The translations under genes were made by a program, and so were the position numbers. DNA of 47,369 bases from positions 1 to 47,369 of the forward strand of contig JAAUSR010000038.1 of the NCBI GenBank assembly GCA_012032555.1. Direction: 5' to 3'. This DNA is from Thioploca sp. (GTDB lineage: Bacteria > Pseudomonadota > Gammaproteobacteria > Beggiatoales > Beggiatoaceae). How positions within the stretch are numbered: position 1 is the stretch's first letter; every line of letters begins with the position of its first letter. The notes under the pieces are model-generated. The model was not told where the DNA came from. It was given only the letters and a program-made list of their open reading frames with translations, and searched no databases. Shown one piece after another: positions 16,912-25,349 of this stretch.

Positions 16912-17904
16912 ATGACAACTAAAATAATTACTGCTATTTCCGAACTGCGGAAAAAACAACCACGGTTTCGAGGTCTCGAATCTGGACATCGCGCCTGCCT
17001 CGGTTGTGGAGAAGCCTTAGCGGCGCGTCTGGTTACTGAAGCCACGGGACCAGATGTATTAGTGGCTAATGCCACGGGGTGTTTAGAAATTTTTACGACA
17101 CCTTGGCCAGAATCCGCTTGGCGAATCCCTTGGGTTCATTCCTTGTTTGAAAACACCGGTGCGGTTGCGGCCGGGATGGAATCGGCCCTGAAAGCCCAAG
17201 GTAAATCAACTAAAGTACTCGCTTTCGGTGGTGATGGTGGTACTTTTGATATTGGTTTTCAAGCGTTGTCTGGCATGCTAGAACGCGGACATAGTGTGCT
17301 ATATGTTTGTTTTGATAATGAAGCTTATATGAATACTGGCATCCAACGTTCTAGTTCCACACCACATGCTGCAATGACCACCACTTCCCCGCCTGGAAAA
17401 GAACGCATGGGTAAACGTCACTTGAAAAAGGATATTGTTTCCATTGTCGCTGCGCATCATATTCCTTATGCCGCAACGGCTTCAGTGTCTTATCCCTCTG
17501 ATATTCGTAAAAAAGTTCGCCGTGCACTCGCGATTGATGGCCCCACTTTTCTGCAAATTCATTGTCCTTGCCCACTAGGTTGGGGACATGAAGGTCATGA
17601 AAGTATTATGGTAGCACGTTTAGCGGTACAAACTGGACTATTTCCATTGATTGAATTAGAAAGAGGCGGCTTGGCGAGTGCGATGCCTATCCGAAATATT
17701 CGTCCCGTGACGGAATATTTACAAATGCAACAACGTTTCCGCCATTTATTTACCGATGAAGCACGTGCTAAAGAAGAATTAGAACATATTCAAGCGATAG
17801 CTGACCACAATATTGAAATCTATGGATTACGTGGTGACAGCAAAGATGCCTTTGATAGTGAAGGAATGGACACAGTACGGCGTGGAGGAATGCGCTGGGC
17901 TTAA
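16912..17904 (+). CDS. porB: 2-oxoacid (pyruvate):ferredoxin oxidoreductase, beta subunit
   Basis: The 330-residue beta subunit binds thiamine pyrophosphate and a [4Fe-4S] cluster. Visible signs are GHRACLGCGEALAARL (CxxC near residues 29-32), NATGCLEIF (further Cys near 57), the TPP motif GDGGTFDIGFQALSG with a downstream FDNEAYMNTGIQRS (about 106-147), and CPCPLGWG near residue 220. It follows porA by 17 nt, in the usual gamma-alpha-beta order. The electron-transfer subunit expected next is displaced to 19456 by three other genes. A hairpin lies 18 nt after the stop. Confidence 0.93.
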   Translation: MTTKIITAISELRKKQPRFRGLESGHRACLGCGEALAARLVTEATGPDVLVANATGCLEIFTTPWPESAWRIPWVHSLFENTGAVAAGMESALKAQGKSTKVLAFGGDGGTFDIGFQALSGMLERGHSVLYVCFDNEAYMNTGIQRSSSTPHAAMTTTSPPGKERMGKRHLKKDIVSIVAAHHIPYAATASVSYPSDIRKKVRRALAIDGPTFLQIHCPCPLGWGHEGHESIMVARLAVQTGLFPLIELERGGLASAMPIRNIRPVTEYLQMQQRFRHLFTDEARAKEELEHIQAIADHNIEIYGLRGDSKDAFDSEGMDTVRRGGMRWA

Positions 17905-17922
17905 CTAATCAATTAGTTTTTT

Positions 17923-17950
17923 AGATCTCTGAGCTTAAATTCAGAGATCT
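17923..17950. terminator. Hairpin after porB
   Basis: A 10-bp perfect stem (17923-17932 with 17941-17950) with an 8-nt loop lies 19 nt after porB. The T-run (TTTTTT) precedes rather than follows the stem, so it is not a classic intrinsic terminator for the plus strand. It marks the left border of the inserted toxin-antitoxin segment. Confidence 0.4.
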
Positions 17951-17988
17951 CACTCTAAACTTATTCTAGAACGATTAGTGAAAAAACC

Positions 17989-18309
17989 ATGACAGATTTG
18001 ATAGAAATTATCAATAGTAATTTAATTGAATATGAAATTGAATATAGAACTCATGCTATTCGTCGTATGTTTCAAAGAAATATTAGTAATGATGAAGTTA
18101 AATCTATTCTCACCAATGGACAAGTTATTGAACAATATGATGATGATTTTCCATTACCCAGTTTGTTATTAAATGGGCAAACTTCTATTGGTAGACCATT
18201 ACATGTTGTGGTGGCAATTAATTTAGCAGAGAAGAAACTTATTATTATTACCACCTATGAACCTGACTTGAGTGGCTGGACAACTGATTTTTCTAGGAGG
18301 TTACGATGA
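17989..18309 (+). CDS. DUF4258 protein, putative toxin of a type II toxin-antitoxin pair
   Basis: The 106-residue protein has the DUF4258 pattern: THAIRRMFQRNISNDEVKSIL (about 22-42), an I-E-x-Y-DDDFP segment, and RPLHVVVAINLAEKKLIIITTYEPD near the end. In many genomes DUF4258 genes sit directly before a YgiT/MqsA-type zinc finger antitoxin, as here. By fold relation such proteins are thought to be RelE/BrnT/MqsR-like RNases, but this has not been shown for this member. Its stop overlaps the next ATG (ATGA), which points to coupled translation. No strong ribosome binding site is seen at its own start. Confidence 0.8.
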   Translation: MTDLIEIINSNLIEYEIEYRTHAIRRMFQRNISNDEVKSILTNGQVIEQYDDDFPLPSLLLNGQTSIGRPLHVVVAINLAEKKLIIITTYEPDLSGWTTDFSRRLR

Positions 18310-18530
18310 AATGTGCAATCTGCCGAAATGGTCATACTCAACCCGGCTATACCACCGTGGTTTTAGAAAGAGATGAAATAACTTTAGTTTTTAAACGAGT
18401 ACCCGCTCAGATCTGTGATAATTGTGGAGAAGAGTATGTTTCTGCAGCAATTAATAACACCTTGCTGCAACGTGCTCAAGAAGAATTCAATAAAGGTGTT
18501 ATGCTAGAAATGCTTAATTTTGCTGCTTAA
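18306..18530 (+). CDS. MqsA/YgiT-type zinc finger antitoxin
   Basis: The 74-residue protein carries two Cys pairs (CAICRNG at residues 2-5 and ICDNCGEEYV near 36-41), which make the YgiT-type zinc finger. The motif PAQICDNCGEEYVS is typical of MqsA family antitoxins. It lacks the longer HTH domain of E. coli MqsA, as is common for partners of DUF4258 proteins. A perfect AGGAGG precedes the ATG, so it is probably translated more strongly than the toxin. It would neutralise the upstream DUF4258 protein and repress the operon, by analogy. Confidence 0.82.
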   Translation: MKCAICRNGHTQPGYTTVVLERDEITLVFKRVPAQICDNCGEEYVSAAINNTLLQRAQEEFNKGVMLEMLNFAA

Positions 18531-18656
18531 GTTAATGATAAAAATATCATCTTAATATTTTATGTCGATTAAACTTCACAGTAACTAGTTGGCAATAACA
18601 TAACAATATACTCATTAATTGGAACAAATTGACTAACTACTGCCGAGAAAGAACCA

Positions 18657-19400
18657 ATGAGTACAATAATTTCTGGGAGTTTAAGATTATCAAATGGACA
18701 ATCATCTAGCCTTTGTATTGATATACCTAGAATAGAAATTCCCCAAGAAGATAGTACACAATGGATTTCTAGTTGTAAGATTTTAGGGGGAAGTCTCTTA
18801 ATAGAGTTTATAGAATTCACTGAAAAATTACCTGAAAAAGATATTCCAATAGATGAACTTCTCAGAGTGGCAAAACATATAGTAGATAGCCTGGTTTTAA
18901 GTCAAGTTGCTGTTGAAGGAATAGGGTTATCATATTCCCTTGATTTCTGCAAGACATGTACCGGTGAAGTTCTCTCTGTACCATTCGATTTTATTTCTCA
19001 GCTTGAAAGTATTAGTTTTAGAGCTGAAGATGTTTCCAACTTACTGGGTATTATTCCTGAACTTCGTTATGCAGTTAGAGACTTTAATCAAGGGTTACTT
19101 GATCGTGAAAATTGTCCCTTTCTTTTTCATCGAGTGACCGAAACCTTAGCAAAATTGATTTGTAATCGAGAAGAGTTATCAAAAAAAGATTGGGATAATT
19201 TTTACCAAAAACTGGGGGTTAATGAAACTGAAATAACTAATTTAGAAATTTTAGAGATAAAGGAAAAAATAACTCATCCCCATCGTCACGGAAATCATGT
19301 TTTCTTTTCAAAAGAAGAGCATTTGAAAATGTTAAGAAATGTTAGATTAATTTTATCCCGTACAATCCAATTAATAATTAATCAGCAAGAATTTACCTGA
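18657..19400 (+). CDS. Hypothetical protein with a helical, possibly HEPN-like C-terminus
   Basis: I do not recognise this 247-residue cytoplasmic protein. The first 120 residues look strand-rich (SLRLSNGQSSSLCIDIPRI ... ILGGSLLIEFIEF) and hold Cys at FCKTCTGEV. Residues 145-247 are helical: LLDRENCPFLFHRVTETLAKL, then EKITHPHRHGNHVFFSKEEH, then LRNVRLILSRTIQLI. The helix-loop-helix pattern with a His-rich loop resembles HEPN or ApeA-like domains, but the RxxxxH motif is not clearly present. It lies between the toxin-antitoxin pair and the por electron-transfer gene and is more AT-rich than the por genes, so it probably arrived with the insertion. The start has GAGAAAG eight nt upstream. Confidence 0.6.
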   Translation: MSTIISGSLRLSNGQSSSLCIDIPRIEIPQEDSTQWISSCKILGGSLLIEFIEFTEKLPEKDIPIDELLRVAKHIVDSLVLSQVAVEGIGLSYSLDFCKTCTGEVLSVPFDFISQLESISFRAEDVSNLLGIIPELRYAVRDFNQGLLDRENCPFLFHRVTETLAKLICNREELSKKDWDNFYQKLGVNETEITNLEILEIKEKITHPHRHGNHVFFSKEEHLKMLRNVRLILSRTIQLIINQQEFT

Positions 19401-19455
19401 ATCAAATTGGTTTCTAGTCGAATTGTTACAATCTTACTGACTCAAAAGGAAAAAT

Positions 19456-21153
19456 ATGGCAACACTCGTACTAACCCGTGCCGGTTATGCTTTACCTGGC
19501 ACTTCATTAAAGTTTAGAACCGGAGATTGGCAGGTTCAAATTCCTCGCCACCGTTATCAGATTGCTCCTTGTCACCACGCTTGTCCGGCGGGTGAAGATG
19601 CCCAAGCTTATTTAGCCTATGTCCAAACCGGTCACAACCAGCAAGCTTGGGAAACTATTGTGGCGGTTAATCCCATGCCGGCTATTACCGGTCGAGTTTG
19701 TCCCCATCCTTGTGAATCCGCCTGTAATCGGAGTCAATATGATGAACCCATTGCCATTCATGCGGTAGAACGGTTTTTAGGTGATGAAGCCATCGCCAAA
19801 AATTGGTCTTACCCGGTTAAACCGGTTAACACTTCAGCATCGGAAATCGCAATTGTCGGCGCTGGACCGGCCGGCATTTCAGCGGCTTATCATTTAGTCA
19901 AACGCGGTTATCGAGCTGTTGTTTTTGACGAACATCCCGAAGCCGGTGGCACTTTACGCACCGCTTTACCGCCTTATCGGTTACCGCGGTCGGTATTAGA
20001 TGCGGAGTTAGAACGGATATTGGCAATAGAAGGCATTAGCTTTCAACCACATACTCGGTTAGGCAGAGATATGCACCTCAATGAATTACAAGAACAATAT
20101 AAAGCAGTATTTCTAGCTTTAGGTGCTCAACGCAGTACGGAATGGAGTATTGATGGTGCGGTTCCGCGAGATTTACATTCCGGTTTAGAATTACTTAAAG
20201 AATGGGTTGATATTGGTACGGTGCCTATTCCTAAAAGCGTAGCTATCATTGGTGCCGGGAATACCGCAGTTGATATGGCTCGGGTGATGCGACGAGCCGG
20301 TGTTCAGGAAGTTCACCTCATTTCGCATAAACCCATTCCTCGACCGGGGATTTCACCCCAAGAAGCGATGCCGGCCATTCCCCGAGAAGTTGAAGAAGCT
20401 TTAGAAGAAGGTGTTCAAATTCATGAATATCGTGGGATTCGTCGCCTCATTTTACGCGGTGAGCGGATAGTCGGGGTAGAACTGGTTCACATGAAGAAAT
20501 TGATGCAAGCCAGTGGCAAATTAAAACGAATCGCTTTTGAAGGAACGGAGACGATTCTCAATGTGGATCAAGTGATTCCCGCAGTTGGGCAAGTCATTGA
20601 TCCCACTGGGATAGAAAAACTCGCGGCGAATCGTTCCCACCTCCAAGTCGACCACTGGGGACAAGTGAGTGGACATCCGGGTATTTATGCTGGGGGTGAT
20701 GTTACACCCAATGAGGGTACCGTAACGGCTGCGGTTGGTGATGGACGCCGTGCTGCTGAAGCCATTGATAGCGCACTCCAAGTCCGTGCTCTCCCAGAAA
20801 TAACCTCAGCTAACCCCATTGCCTTTAAACAACTAAATATGCATTACTACGAGTTATATCCGCGGGTGCAGGAGCCAACTTTACCGGTTGCACAGCGAAT
20901 TGGTGACGAAGAAATTACCACTAGCTTAAGTGCGCCTCTCATTGCTAAAGAAAGTCAACGTTGTTTCTCTTGCGGTAATTGTTTAGCGTGCGATAATTGT
21001 TGGACACTTTGTCCAGATTCTGCTGTCTTGAAAACGAAAGAATTAGCGAGTGATGGTTCACACTATGTTTTTGATTACGATTATTGCAAAGGTTGTGGGC
21101 TATGTGCTAACGAATGTCCCTGTGGTTTTATTGAGATGGTAGAACAGCTGTAG
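19456..21153 (+). CDS. Flavin/Fe-S oxidoreductase subunit of the por locus (GltD-like with ferredoxin domain)
   Basis: The 565-residue protein moves electrons between NAD(P)H and ferredoxin or the 2-oxoacid oxidoreductase. Its N-terminal Fe-S domain (about 30-110) has APCHHACPAGEDAQAYL and GRVCPHPCESACNR, as in GltD and DPYD domain II. A FAD-binding GAGPAG lies at about 134 and an NAD(P)-binding GAGNTAVDMAR near 272. The C-terminus (about 490-565) carries two [4Fe-4S] sets: CFSCGNC/CDNCWTLCP and CKGCGLCANECP. This GltD-like plus PorD-like fusion usually follows por gamma-alpha-beta directly. Here it is separated from porB by about 1.55 kb of inserted genes and has its own AAAAGGAAA ribosome binding site, so it may need its own promoter. 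Confidence 0.88.
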   Translation: MATLVLTRAGYALPGTSLKFRTGDWQVQIPRHRYQIAPCHHACPAGEDAQAYLAYVQTGHNQQAWETIVAVNPMPAITGRVCPHPCESACNRSQYDEPIAIHAVERFLGDEAIAKNWSYPVKPVNTSASEIAIVGAGPAGISAAYHLVKRGYRAVVFDEHPEAGGTLRTALPPYRLPRSVLDAELERILAIEGISFQPHTRLGRDMHLNELQEQYKAVFLALGAQRSTEWSIDGAVPRDLHSGLELLKEWVDIGTVPIPKSVAIIGAGNTAVDMARVMRRAGVQEVHLISHKPIPRPGISPQEAMPAIPREVEEALEEGVQIHEYRGIRRLILRGERIVGVELVHMKKLMQASGKLKRIAFEGTETILNVDQVIPAVGQVIDPTGIEKLAANRSHLQVDHWGQVSGHPGIYAGGDVTPNEGTVTAAVGDGRRAAEAIDSALQVRALPEITSANPIAFKQLNMHYYELYPRVQEPTLPVAQRIGDEEITTSLSAPLIAKESQRCFSCGNCLACDNCWTLCPDSAVLKTKELASDGSHYVFDYDYCKGCGLCANECPCGFIEMVEQL

Positions 21154-21433
21154 CAACATAACGACTCGTTGCGAGTTATCATGATAACTACTATCCACTT
21201 AAATGCTGTTTCAATATTCAGCGAATTTCTTATGGCGGTTGATAACCAATCCGCTTCATTTTTTTTGTTACTTTTAAGGAAAAAATCAGCATTCACCAAA
21301 AATTTATTCTCGCTAACCCAAGCGAAGTTAAAAAAACTAAAAAAGAGTACTTTATAATATCACTTTTTTCACAACCACTTGATAAGAATGTCAACATAAA
21401 ATGAATAAAGTATTTTTAGATAAGGAAATCTCG

Positions 21434-22144
21434 ATGATTCAACGTAATATATTGAAAGCAAAAACATTTATTAATGAATCTGTGGATAGAGTTCTGGAGG
21501 TCAGTCGTGAACGGTTCCCGTTTAAATGGGAACCTAACGGGTCGTTAAACCACCAACCCAATTCATCTTCTCCAGCTTGGTTATTATTTGCCCGAGAAAT
21601 TTGGCGGAATCCGCGGGCAATGGGTGCTGCTTTTCCCAGCTCATCCCAACTCGCCCAAACGATGGCAAAACTCATTCCCCAACCAGATAAGCAAACTCTC
21701 GTCGTGGAACTCGGCGCTGGAACGGGAATAGTAACAGCGGCTTTATTACAAAGAGGTATTACTGCAGAACGTTTAATTCCAATAGAACAATCAGCGAGTT
21801 TAGCACACTATTTACAGCAAAATTTTCCTCATATGCGTGTTATTAATGGTGATGCTTTACATTTAAGTGATTTATTAGGTCATGATTGCCAACGGGTTAG
21901 TACGATTGTTTCCGGGTTACCCTTTCGTTCGCTGCCACGTTCTCTTAAACACGGTATCATTGCCCAAATCGATAAAGTGTTACCGCCCAACGGGTTATTA
22001 ATTCAGTTTACTTATGATCTGAGTGGCCGTTTTTCTGACCTACCCGGTCATTTTAAACGCGTTGCTACTCGATTTGTTTGGAGTAATTTACCACCGGCAC
22101 GAATTGATATTTTTCAATCATTTAAAGTCAGTAAATCGGGCTAA
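21434..22144 (+). CDS. Phospholipid N-methyltransferase-like SAM-dependent methyltransferase
   Basis: The 236-residue protein starts best at ATG 21434, with AAGGAA eight nt upstream. The ATG at 21401 has no ribosome binding site. It contains a Rossmann methyltransferase domain: LVVELGAGTGIVTAALLQRG is motif I (about 83-102), IPIEQSASLAHYL, then NGDALHLSDLL, and VSGLPFRSLPRSLKHGI in the NPPY position. The opening WRNPRAMGAAFPSSSQLAQTM is typical of the PmtA/rRNA-dimethylase-like phospholipid N-methyltransferases, which make phosphatidylcholine precursors from phosphatidylethanolamine at the membrane. The substrate is inferred from family only. It stands alone between the por locus and IS debris. 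Confidence 0.8.
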   Translation: MIQRNILKAKTFINESVDRVLEVSRERFPFKWEPNGSLNHQPNSSSPAWLLFAREIWRNPRAMGAAFPSSSQLAQTMAKLIPQPDKQTLVVELGAGTGIVTAALLQRGITAERLIPIEQSASLAHYLQQNFPHMRVINGDALHLSDLLGHDCQRVSTIVSGLPFRSLPRSLKHGIIAQIDKVLPPNGLLIQFTYDLSGRFSDLPGHFKRVATRFVWSNLPPARIDIFQSFKVSKSG

Positions 22145-22211
22145 TTGCTGGCATTAAATTATAGTGAGTAATTTAGTAAGGTTAAAACGAATTCGACGAT
22201 AAATAACATCG

Positions 22212-22301
22212 GTAGTGCTAAACAAGTCATAATTGTTTCAAAAAAACCACAACGATTTCAATAACCAGTCCAGTTTAGACGACGACTTGTTTAACACTAC
22301 C
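22212..22301. repeat. MITE-like 90-bp element with 18-bp terminal inverted repeats
   Basis: GGTAGTGCTAAACAAGTC (22212-22229) and GACTTGTTTAACACTACC (22284-22301) are inverted repeats that match at 17 of 18 positions. The 54 nt between have no coding content. The size and end structure fit a miniature inverted-repeat element or the trimmed ends of an insertion sequence. It lies directly beside an IS630-type transposase remnant, which may be its source. Confidence 0.5.
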
Positions 22302-22305
22302 ATAT

Positions 22306-22682
22306 AGCTCAGACACTGGCGTATATACCATCCATGAGCACAAATGCCATCAAGAGGTTCAAGCACATCTGGAAATTTAGCCAGACACGTTTGGGGTGGT
22401 CGTCATGGATAATACTTCTGCTCATCCCACCCCAAAGTTAGCTGAGTTTTGGCAACGTAACTCCAGCTCTATTCACCAGATTGTAATCCCGTTGAGCGAT
22501 TTTGGACTAGGGTTAAGAGTAAACCGGCCTGGACATTATTTGATAATGGAGATGAACTTAAACAAACGGTTGCTAACCTCTTCATGCCGGTTTCAACGAC
22601 ATTTTTGGCTTCAATTACCGGTAGAGATCTTTTAAAGACGCAGTTAGATTATTTATCTTACCTATATTGTTTTGATGGTTAA
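22306..22682 (+). pseudogene. IS630-family transposase remnant
   Basis: Only the C-terminal part of a DDE transposase remains. VVVMDNTSAHPTPKLAEFW (from about 22396) is the second catalytic Asp block. The frame then jumps to NPVERFWTRVKSKPAW (about 22484-22531), which holds the third catalytic acidic residue. The family segment LPxYSPDL that should join them is missing, so a short out-of-frame deletion occurred near 22485. The second part runs to TAA at 22680-22682. Upstream of the MDN block an in-frame TAG interrupts YTIHEHKCHQEVQAHLE. No intact copy or complete ends are present. Confidence 0.75.
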
Positions 22683-22872
22683 ATGATTTCAGTAATTGGT
22701 ATTACTTACCCCCGGATTTTGGCACTCATTTCAATTCTTCGGGAATGGGGAATAAACACGTTTACTCCGTGACGAGATTGGTTTTTGCTACTCTAGTTCG
22801 CTTAGCATGAACGGGGTAACACGTAAAATATCAAATATCGTCAATAGTCAAAACAGATATAGATTGTTTTGG
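22683..22872. other. Non-coding stretch between the IS remnant and mraY
   Basis: These 190 nt lie between the IS remnant and the 3' end of mraY (minus strand), where murD, ftsW or murG would be expected in an intact division cluster. I see no coding potential and no clear terminator. Confidence 0.35.
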
Positions 22873-23958
22873 TTAACGGATTTTTAAAGTAGCTAAGCCA
22901 ATTAGAACTAATACCACCGTAATAATCCAAAAGCGAACAATAACCCAAGGTTCAGGCCAACCTTTAAGTTCAAAATGGTGATGTAATGGCGCCATACGAA
23001 AAATACGCCGTCCAGTCAGTTTATAGTAAGCTACTTGTAAAACCACAGAGACGGTTTCCATAACAAAAACGCCCCCCATAACCAATAACACGAGTTCTTG
23101 TCGAATTGCCACCGCGACAATTCCAAGAGCCGCTCCCAATGCTAAAGCACCAACATCACCCATAAATACTTGCGCCGGATAAGTATTAAACCAAAGAAAC
23201 CCTAATCCGGCTCCTACCATCGCACCACAAAACACGACAATTTCGCCAACCCCAACGACATGTGGAATACCTAAATAATTAGCAAAATTGACATGGCCAG
23301 TCGCATAAGCAAAAATACCTAATGCACCAGCTACTAACACAGTAGGCACAATAGCTAACCCATCTAAACCATCAGTCAAGTTGACCGCATTACTGCTCCC
23401 AACGATAACTAAATAGGTGAGTAGCACAAATACCCAAGGTGATAAATCAATAATAACTCGTTTAAAAAAGGGAACAATTAACTGGGTTTCAACCGGAGAA
23501 TGAGCCGTTTTCAATAAAATGATAGCCGCACTCAAGCCAATAACCGATTGCCAAAAATACTTTTGCTTAGCAGATAACCCCTTGGAGTTCTTTAAAGTAA
23601 TTTTAAGATAGTCGTCAGTCCAACCAATTAAACCAAATAATAAAGTGACAATTAAAGCTATCCAGACAAAACGATTGGATAAATCAGCCCATAATAAGGT
23701 ACTCATCATAATAGCGACTAAAATTAAGGCACCACCCATCGTCGGTGTACCCGCTTTCGGATGATGACTCTCAGGGCCATCTGGGCGAACTTGCTGTCCA
23801 ATTTGATTATTCTTTAAACTACGAATCATCAGGGGGCCAACAATTAAAGAAATTAATAAAGCTGTCAGTACACCGAGTATAGCGCGTAAAGTCAGGTACT
23901 GAAAAACATTAAATCCGCTGTAAAAATATTTCAAATATTCACTAAGCCAAAGCAACAT
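22873..23958 (-). CDS. mraY: Phospho-N-acetylmuramoyl-pentapeptide transferase
   Basis: MraY transfers phospho-MurNAc-pentapeptide from UDP to undecaprenyl phosphate, giving lipid I in the inner membrane. The 361-residue protein has about ten membrane segments and the family signatures [14 protein letters not shown] at the start, [16 protein letters not shown] near 58-73, WTDDYLK (catalytic Asp pair near 107), [10 protein letters not shown] near 188 and [13 protein letters not shown] near 258. The start [15 protein letters not shown] matches E. coli MraY; an in-frame ATG ten codons earlier lies deeper inside murF. It overlaps murF by 17 nt, so they are coupled. It is the last gene of the cluster here. 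Confidence 0.95.
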   Translation of the reverse strand: MLLWLSEYLKYFYSGFNVFQYLTLRAILGVLTALLISLIVGPLMIRSLKNNQIGQQVRPDGPESHHPKAGTPTMGGALILVAIMMSTLLWADLSNRFVWIALIVTLLFGLIGWTDDYLKITLKNSKGLSAKQKYFWQSVIGLSAAIILLKTAHSPVETQLIVPFFKRVIIDLSPWVFVLLTYLVIVGSSNAVNLTDGLDGLAIVPTVLVAGALGIFAYATGHVNFANYLGIPHVVGVGEIVVFCGAMVGAGLGFLWFNTYPAQVFMGDVGALALGAALGIVAVAIRQELVLLVMGGVFVMETVSVVLQVAYYKLTGRRIFRMAPLHHHFELKGWPEPWVIVRFWIITVVLVLIGLATLKIR

Positions 23959-25306
23959 GTTGAACACATTCCTGTAAAGCATTAACAATCGTTTCCATAC
24001 GCATTCCTCGTGAACCTTTGATCAATACGGTTGCACCTAAAGGGACTTGATTATGTAATGTCTCAATGAGTTGATGATGATGAGTAAAATGACAAGCACC
24101 CTCGCCGAAACTGGCTACTGCGTATCGGCTCATTTTACCAATCGCTAAAAGTCGTTCTACTCCAGCTGCGCGGGCTTGTTGACCGGCTTGGCGGTGAAAC
24201 ATAGCACTATGTGGTCCGAGTTCGTTCATATCACCGAGTATCAGCCAATAGGGTGGTGGATTTTGAATTAAGATCGATAGTGCTGCAGCTAGCGATCCAG
24301 GATTAGCATTATAGGTATCGTTAATTAGAGTAATACCTTTTATTCCACTATAACGCTGTAACCGGCCAGCCACGGGTTGCATATTTTGTAATCCTTGTTG
24401 AATAGTCGTTAAGGTACAACCGCAAGCTAATGCGCAGGTACTCGCAGCTAAAGCGTTCATCACATTATGTTGGCCTGGTAAAGGTAGGTGGATATTTATT
24501 TCTCCAGTTGGAGTGTATAAAGTAAATTGGCTACTATCTGGATATAATTGTACCGATTGGGCGGTTACTGATGCCGGGTTATTGAGGGCAAAGCTATTGA
24601 TAATGTGATATTGCGCTAATTTATGCCAGAGTTGCGCATAGGAATCATCATTATTGATAATAGCTGTCCCGCCCTTTTGGAGTTGTGTGAAAATCTCACC
24701 TTTGGCCATTGCGACACCTTGAATGTTTTTGAATCCTTCTAAATGGGCGGGGGCGCATTGAGTAATCGTTGCTATAGTGGGTTGGGCCAGTTGTGTTAGG
24801 TGGGCAATTTCTCCAGGATGGTTGGCACCCATTTCAATGATCGCATAGCGGTGTTCGGTTCCCAAGTTAAAGAGTGTTAAAGGTACACCAATATCATTAT
24901 TCAGGTTGCCTTGAGTAGCTAGGACTTGACCTTGTTGGCTTAAAATGGCTTTAAGCATTTCTTTAGTAGAAGTTTTGCCATTACTTCCGGTGATAGCGAT
25001 CATCGGTAAGTTAAAACGTTGTCGCCAGAGCTGTGCTAATTTTCCTAAAGCCGTGCGCGTGTCATTGACTCGTAAGGTGGGCAAAGCGCAAGCGACTGGT
25101 CGCTCAATCATCACGGCACTCGCGCCTTGTTGTTGAGCTTCTATAACAAAATCATGACCATCAAAACGGTTACCACGTAATGCCACATAAAGCGATCCGG
25201 GGAGAAGATTTCGAGTATCGGTACTGCAACCCGTCAATTTGATGTCATGGCCGAGGATGACGGCATCTAATTGGGGTGCTATTTCAGTTAAAGTCAATTC
25301 TATCAT
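23942..25306 (-). CDS. murF: UDP-MurNAc-tripeptide--D-alanyl-D-alanine ligase
   Basis: MurF adds D-Ala-D-Ala to UDP-MurNAc-tripeptide with ATP in the cytoplasm. The 454-residue protein shows the three Mur ligase domains: an N-terminal UDP-binding part ([22 protein letters not shown]), the ATP-binding loop [15 protein letters not shown] (about 105-119), and a C-terminal domain opening at GRLQRYSG with [17 protein letters not shown]. The length is normal. It lies 43 nt after murE and overlaps mraY, in the standard order of the division and cell-wall cluster. Confidence 0.95.
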   Translation of the reverse strand: MIELTLTEIAPQLDAVILGHDIKLTGCSTDTRNLLPGSLYVALRGNRFDGHDFVIEAQQQGASAVMIERPVACALPTLRVNDTRTALGKLAQLWRQRFNLPMIAITGSNGKTSTKEMLKAILSQQGQVLATQGNLNNDIGVPLTLFNLGTEHRYAIIEMGANHPGEIAHLTQLAQPTIATITQCAPAHLEGFKNIQGVAMAKGEIFTQLQKGGTAIINNDDSYAQLWHKLAQYHIINSFALNNPASVTAQSVQLYPDSSQFTLYTPTGEINIHLPLPGQHNVMNALAASTCALACGCTLTTIQQGLQNMQPVAGRLQRYSGIKGITLINDTYNANPGSLAAALSILIQNPPPYWLILGDMNELGPHSAMFHRQAGQQARAAGVERLLAIGKMSRYAVASFGEGACHFTHHHQLIETLHNQVPLGATVLIKGSRGMRMETIVNALQECVQHVALA

Positions 25307-25349
25307 GGGTTATTCGGAATAATATTTTTGCTAATAAATTGTAATACGA

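Noticed and set aside
18657-19400. Assignment to the TIGR04255 family
   Set aside because: The typical N-terminal and C-terminal motifs of that family are not visible, so the gene is left as unknown.
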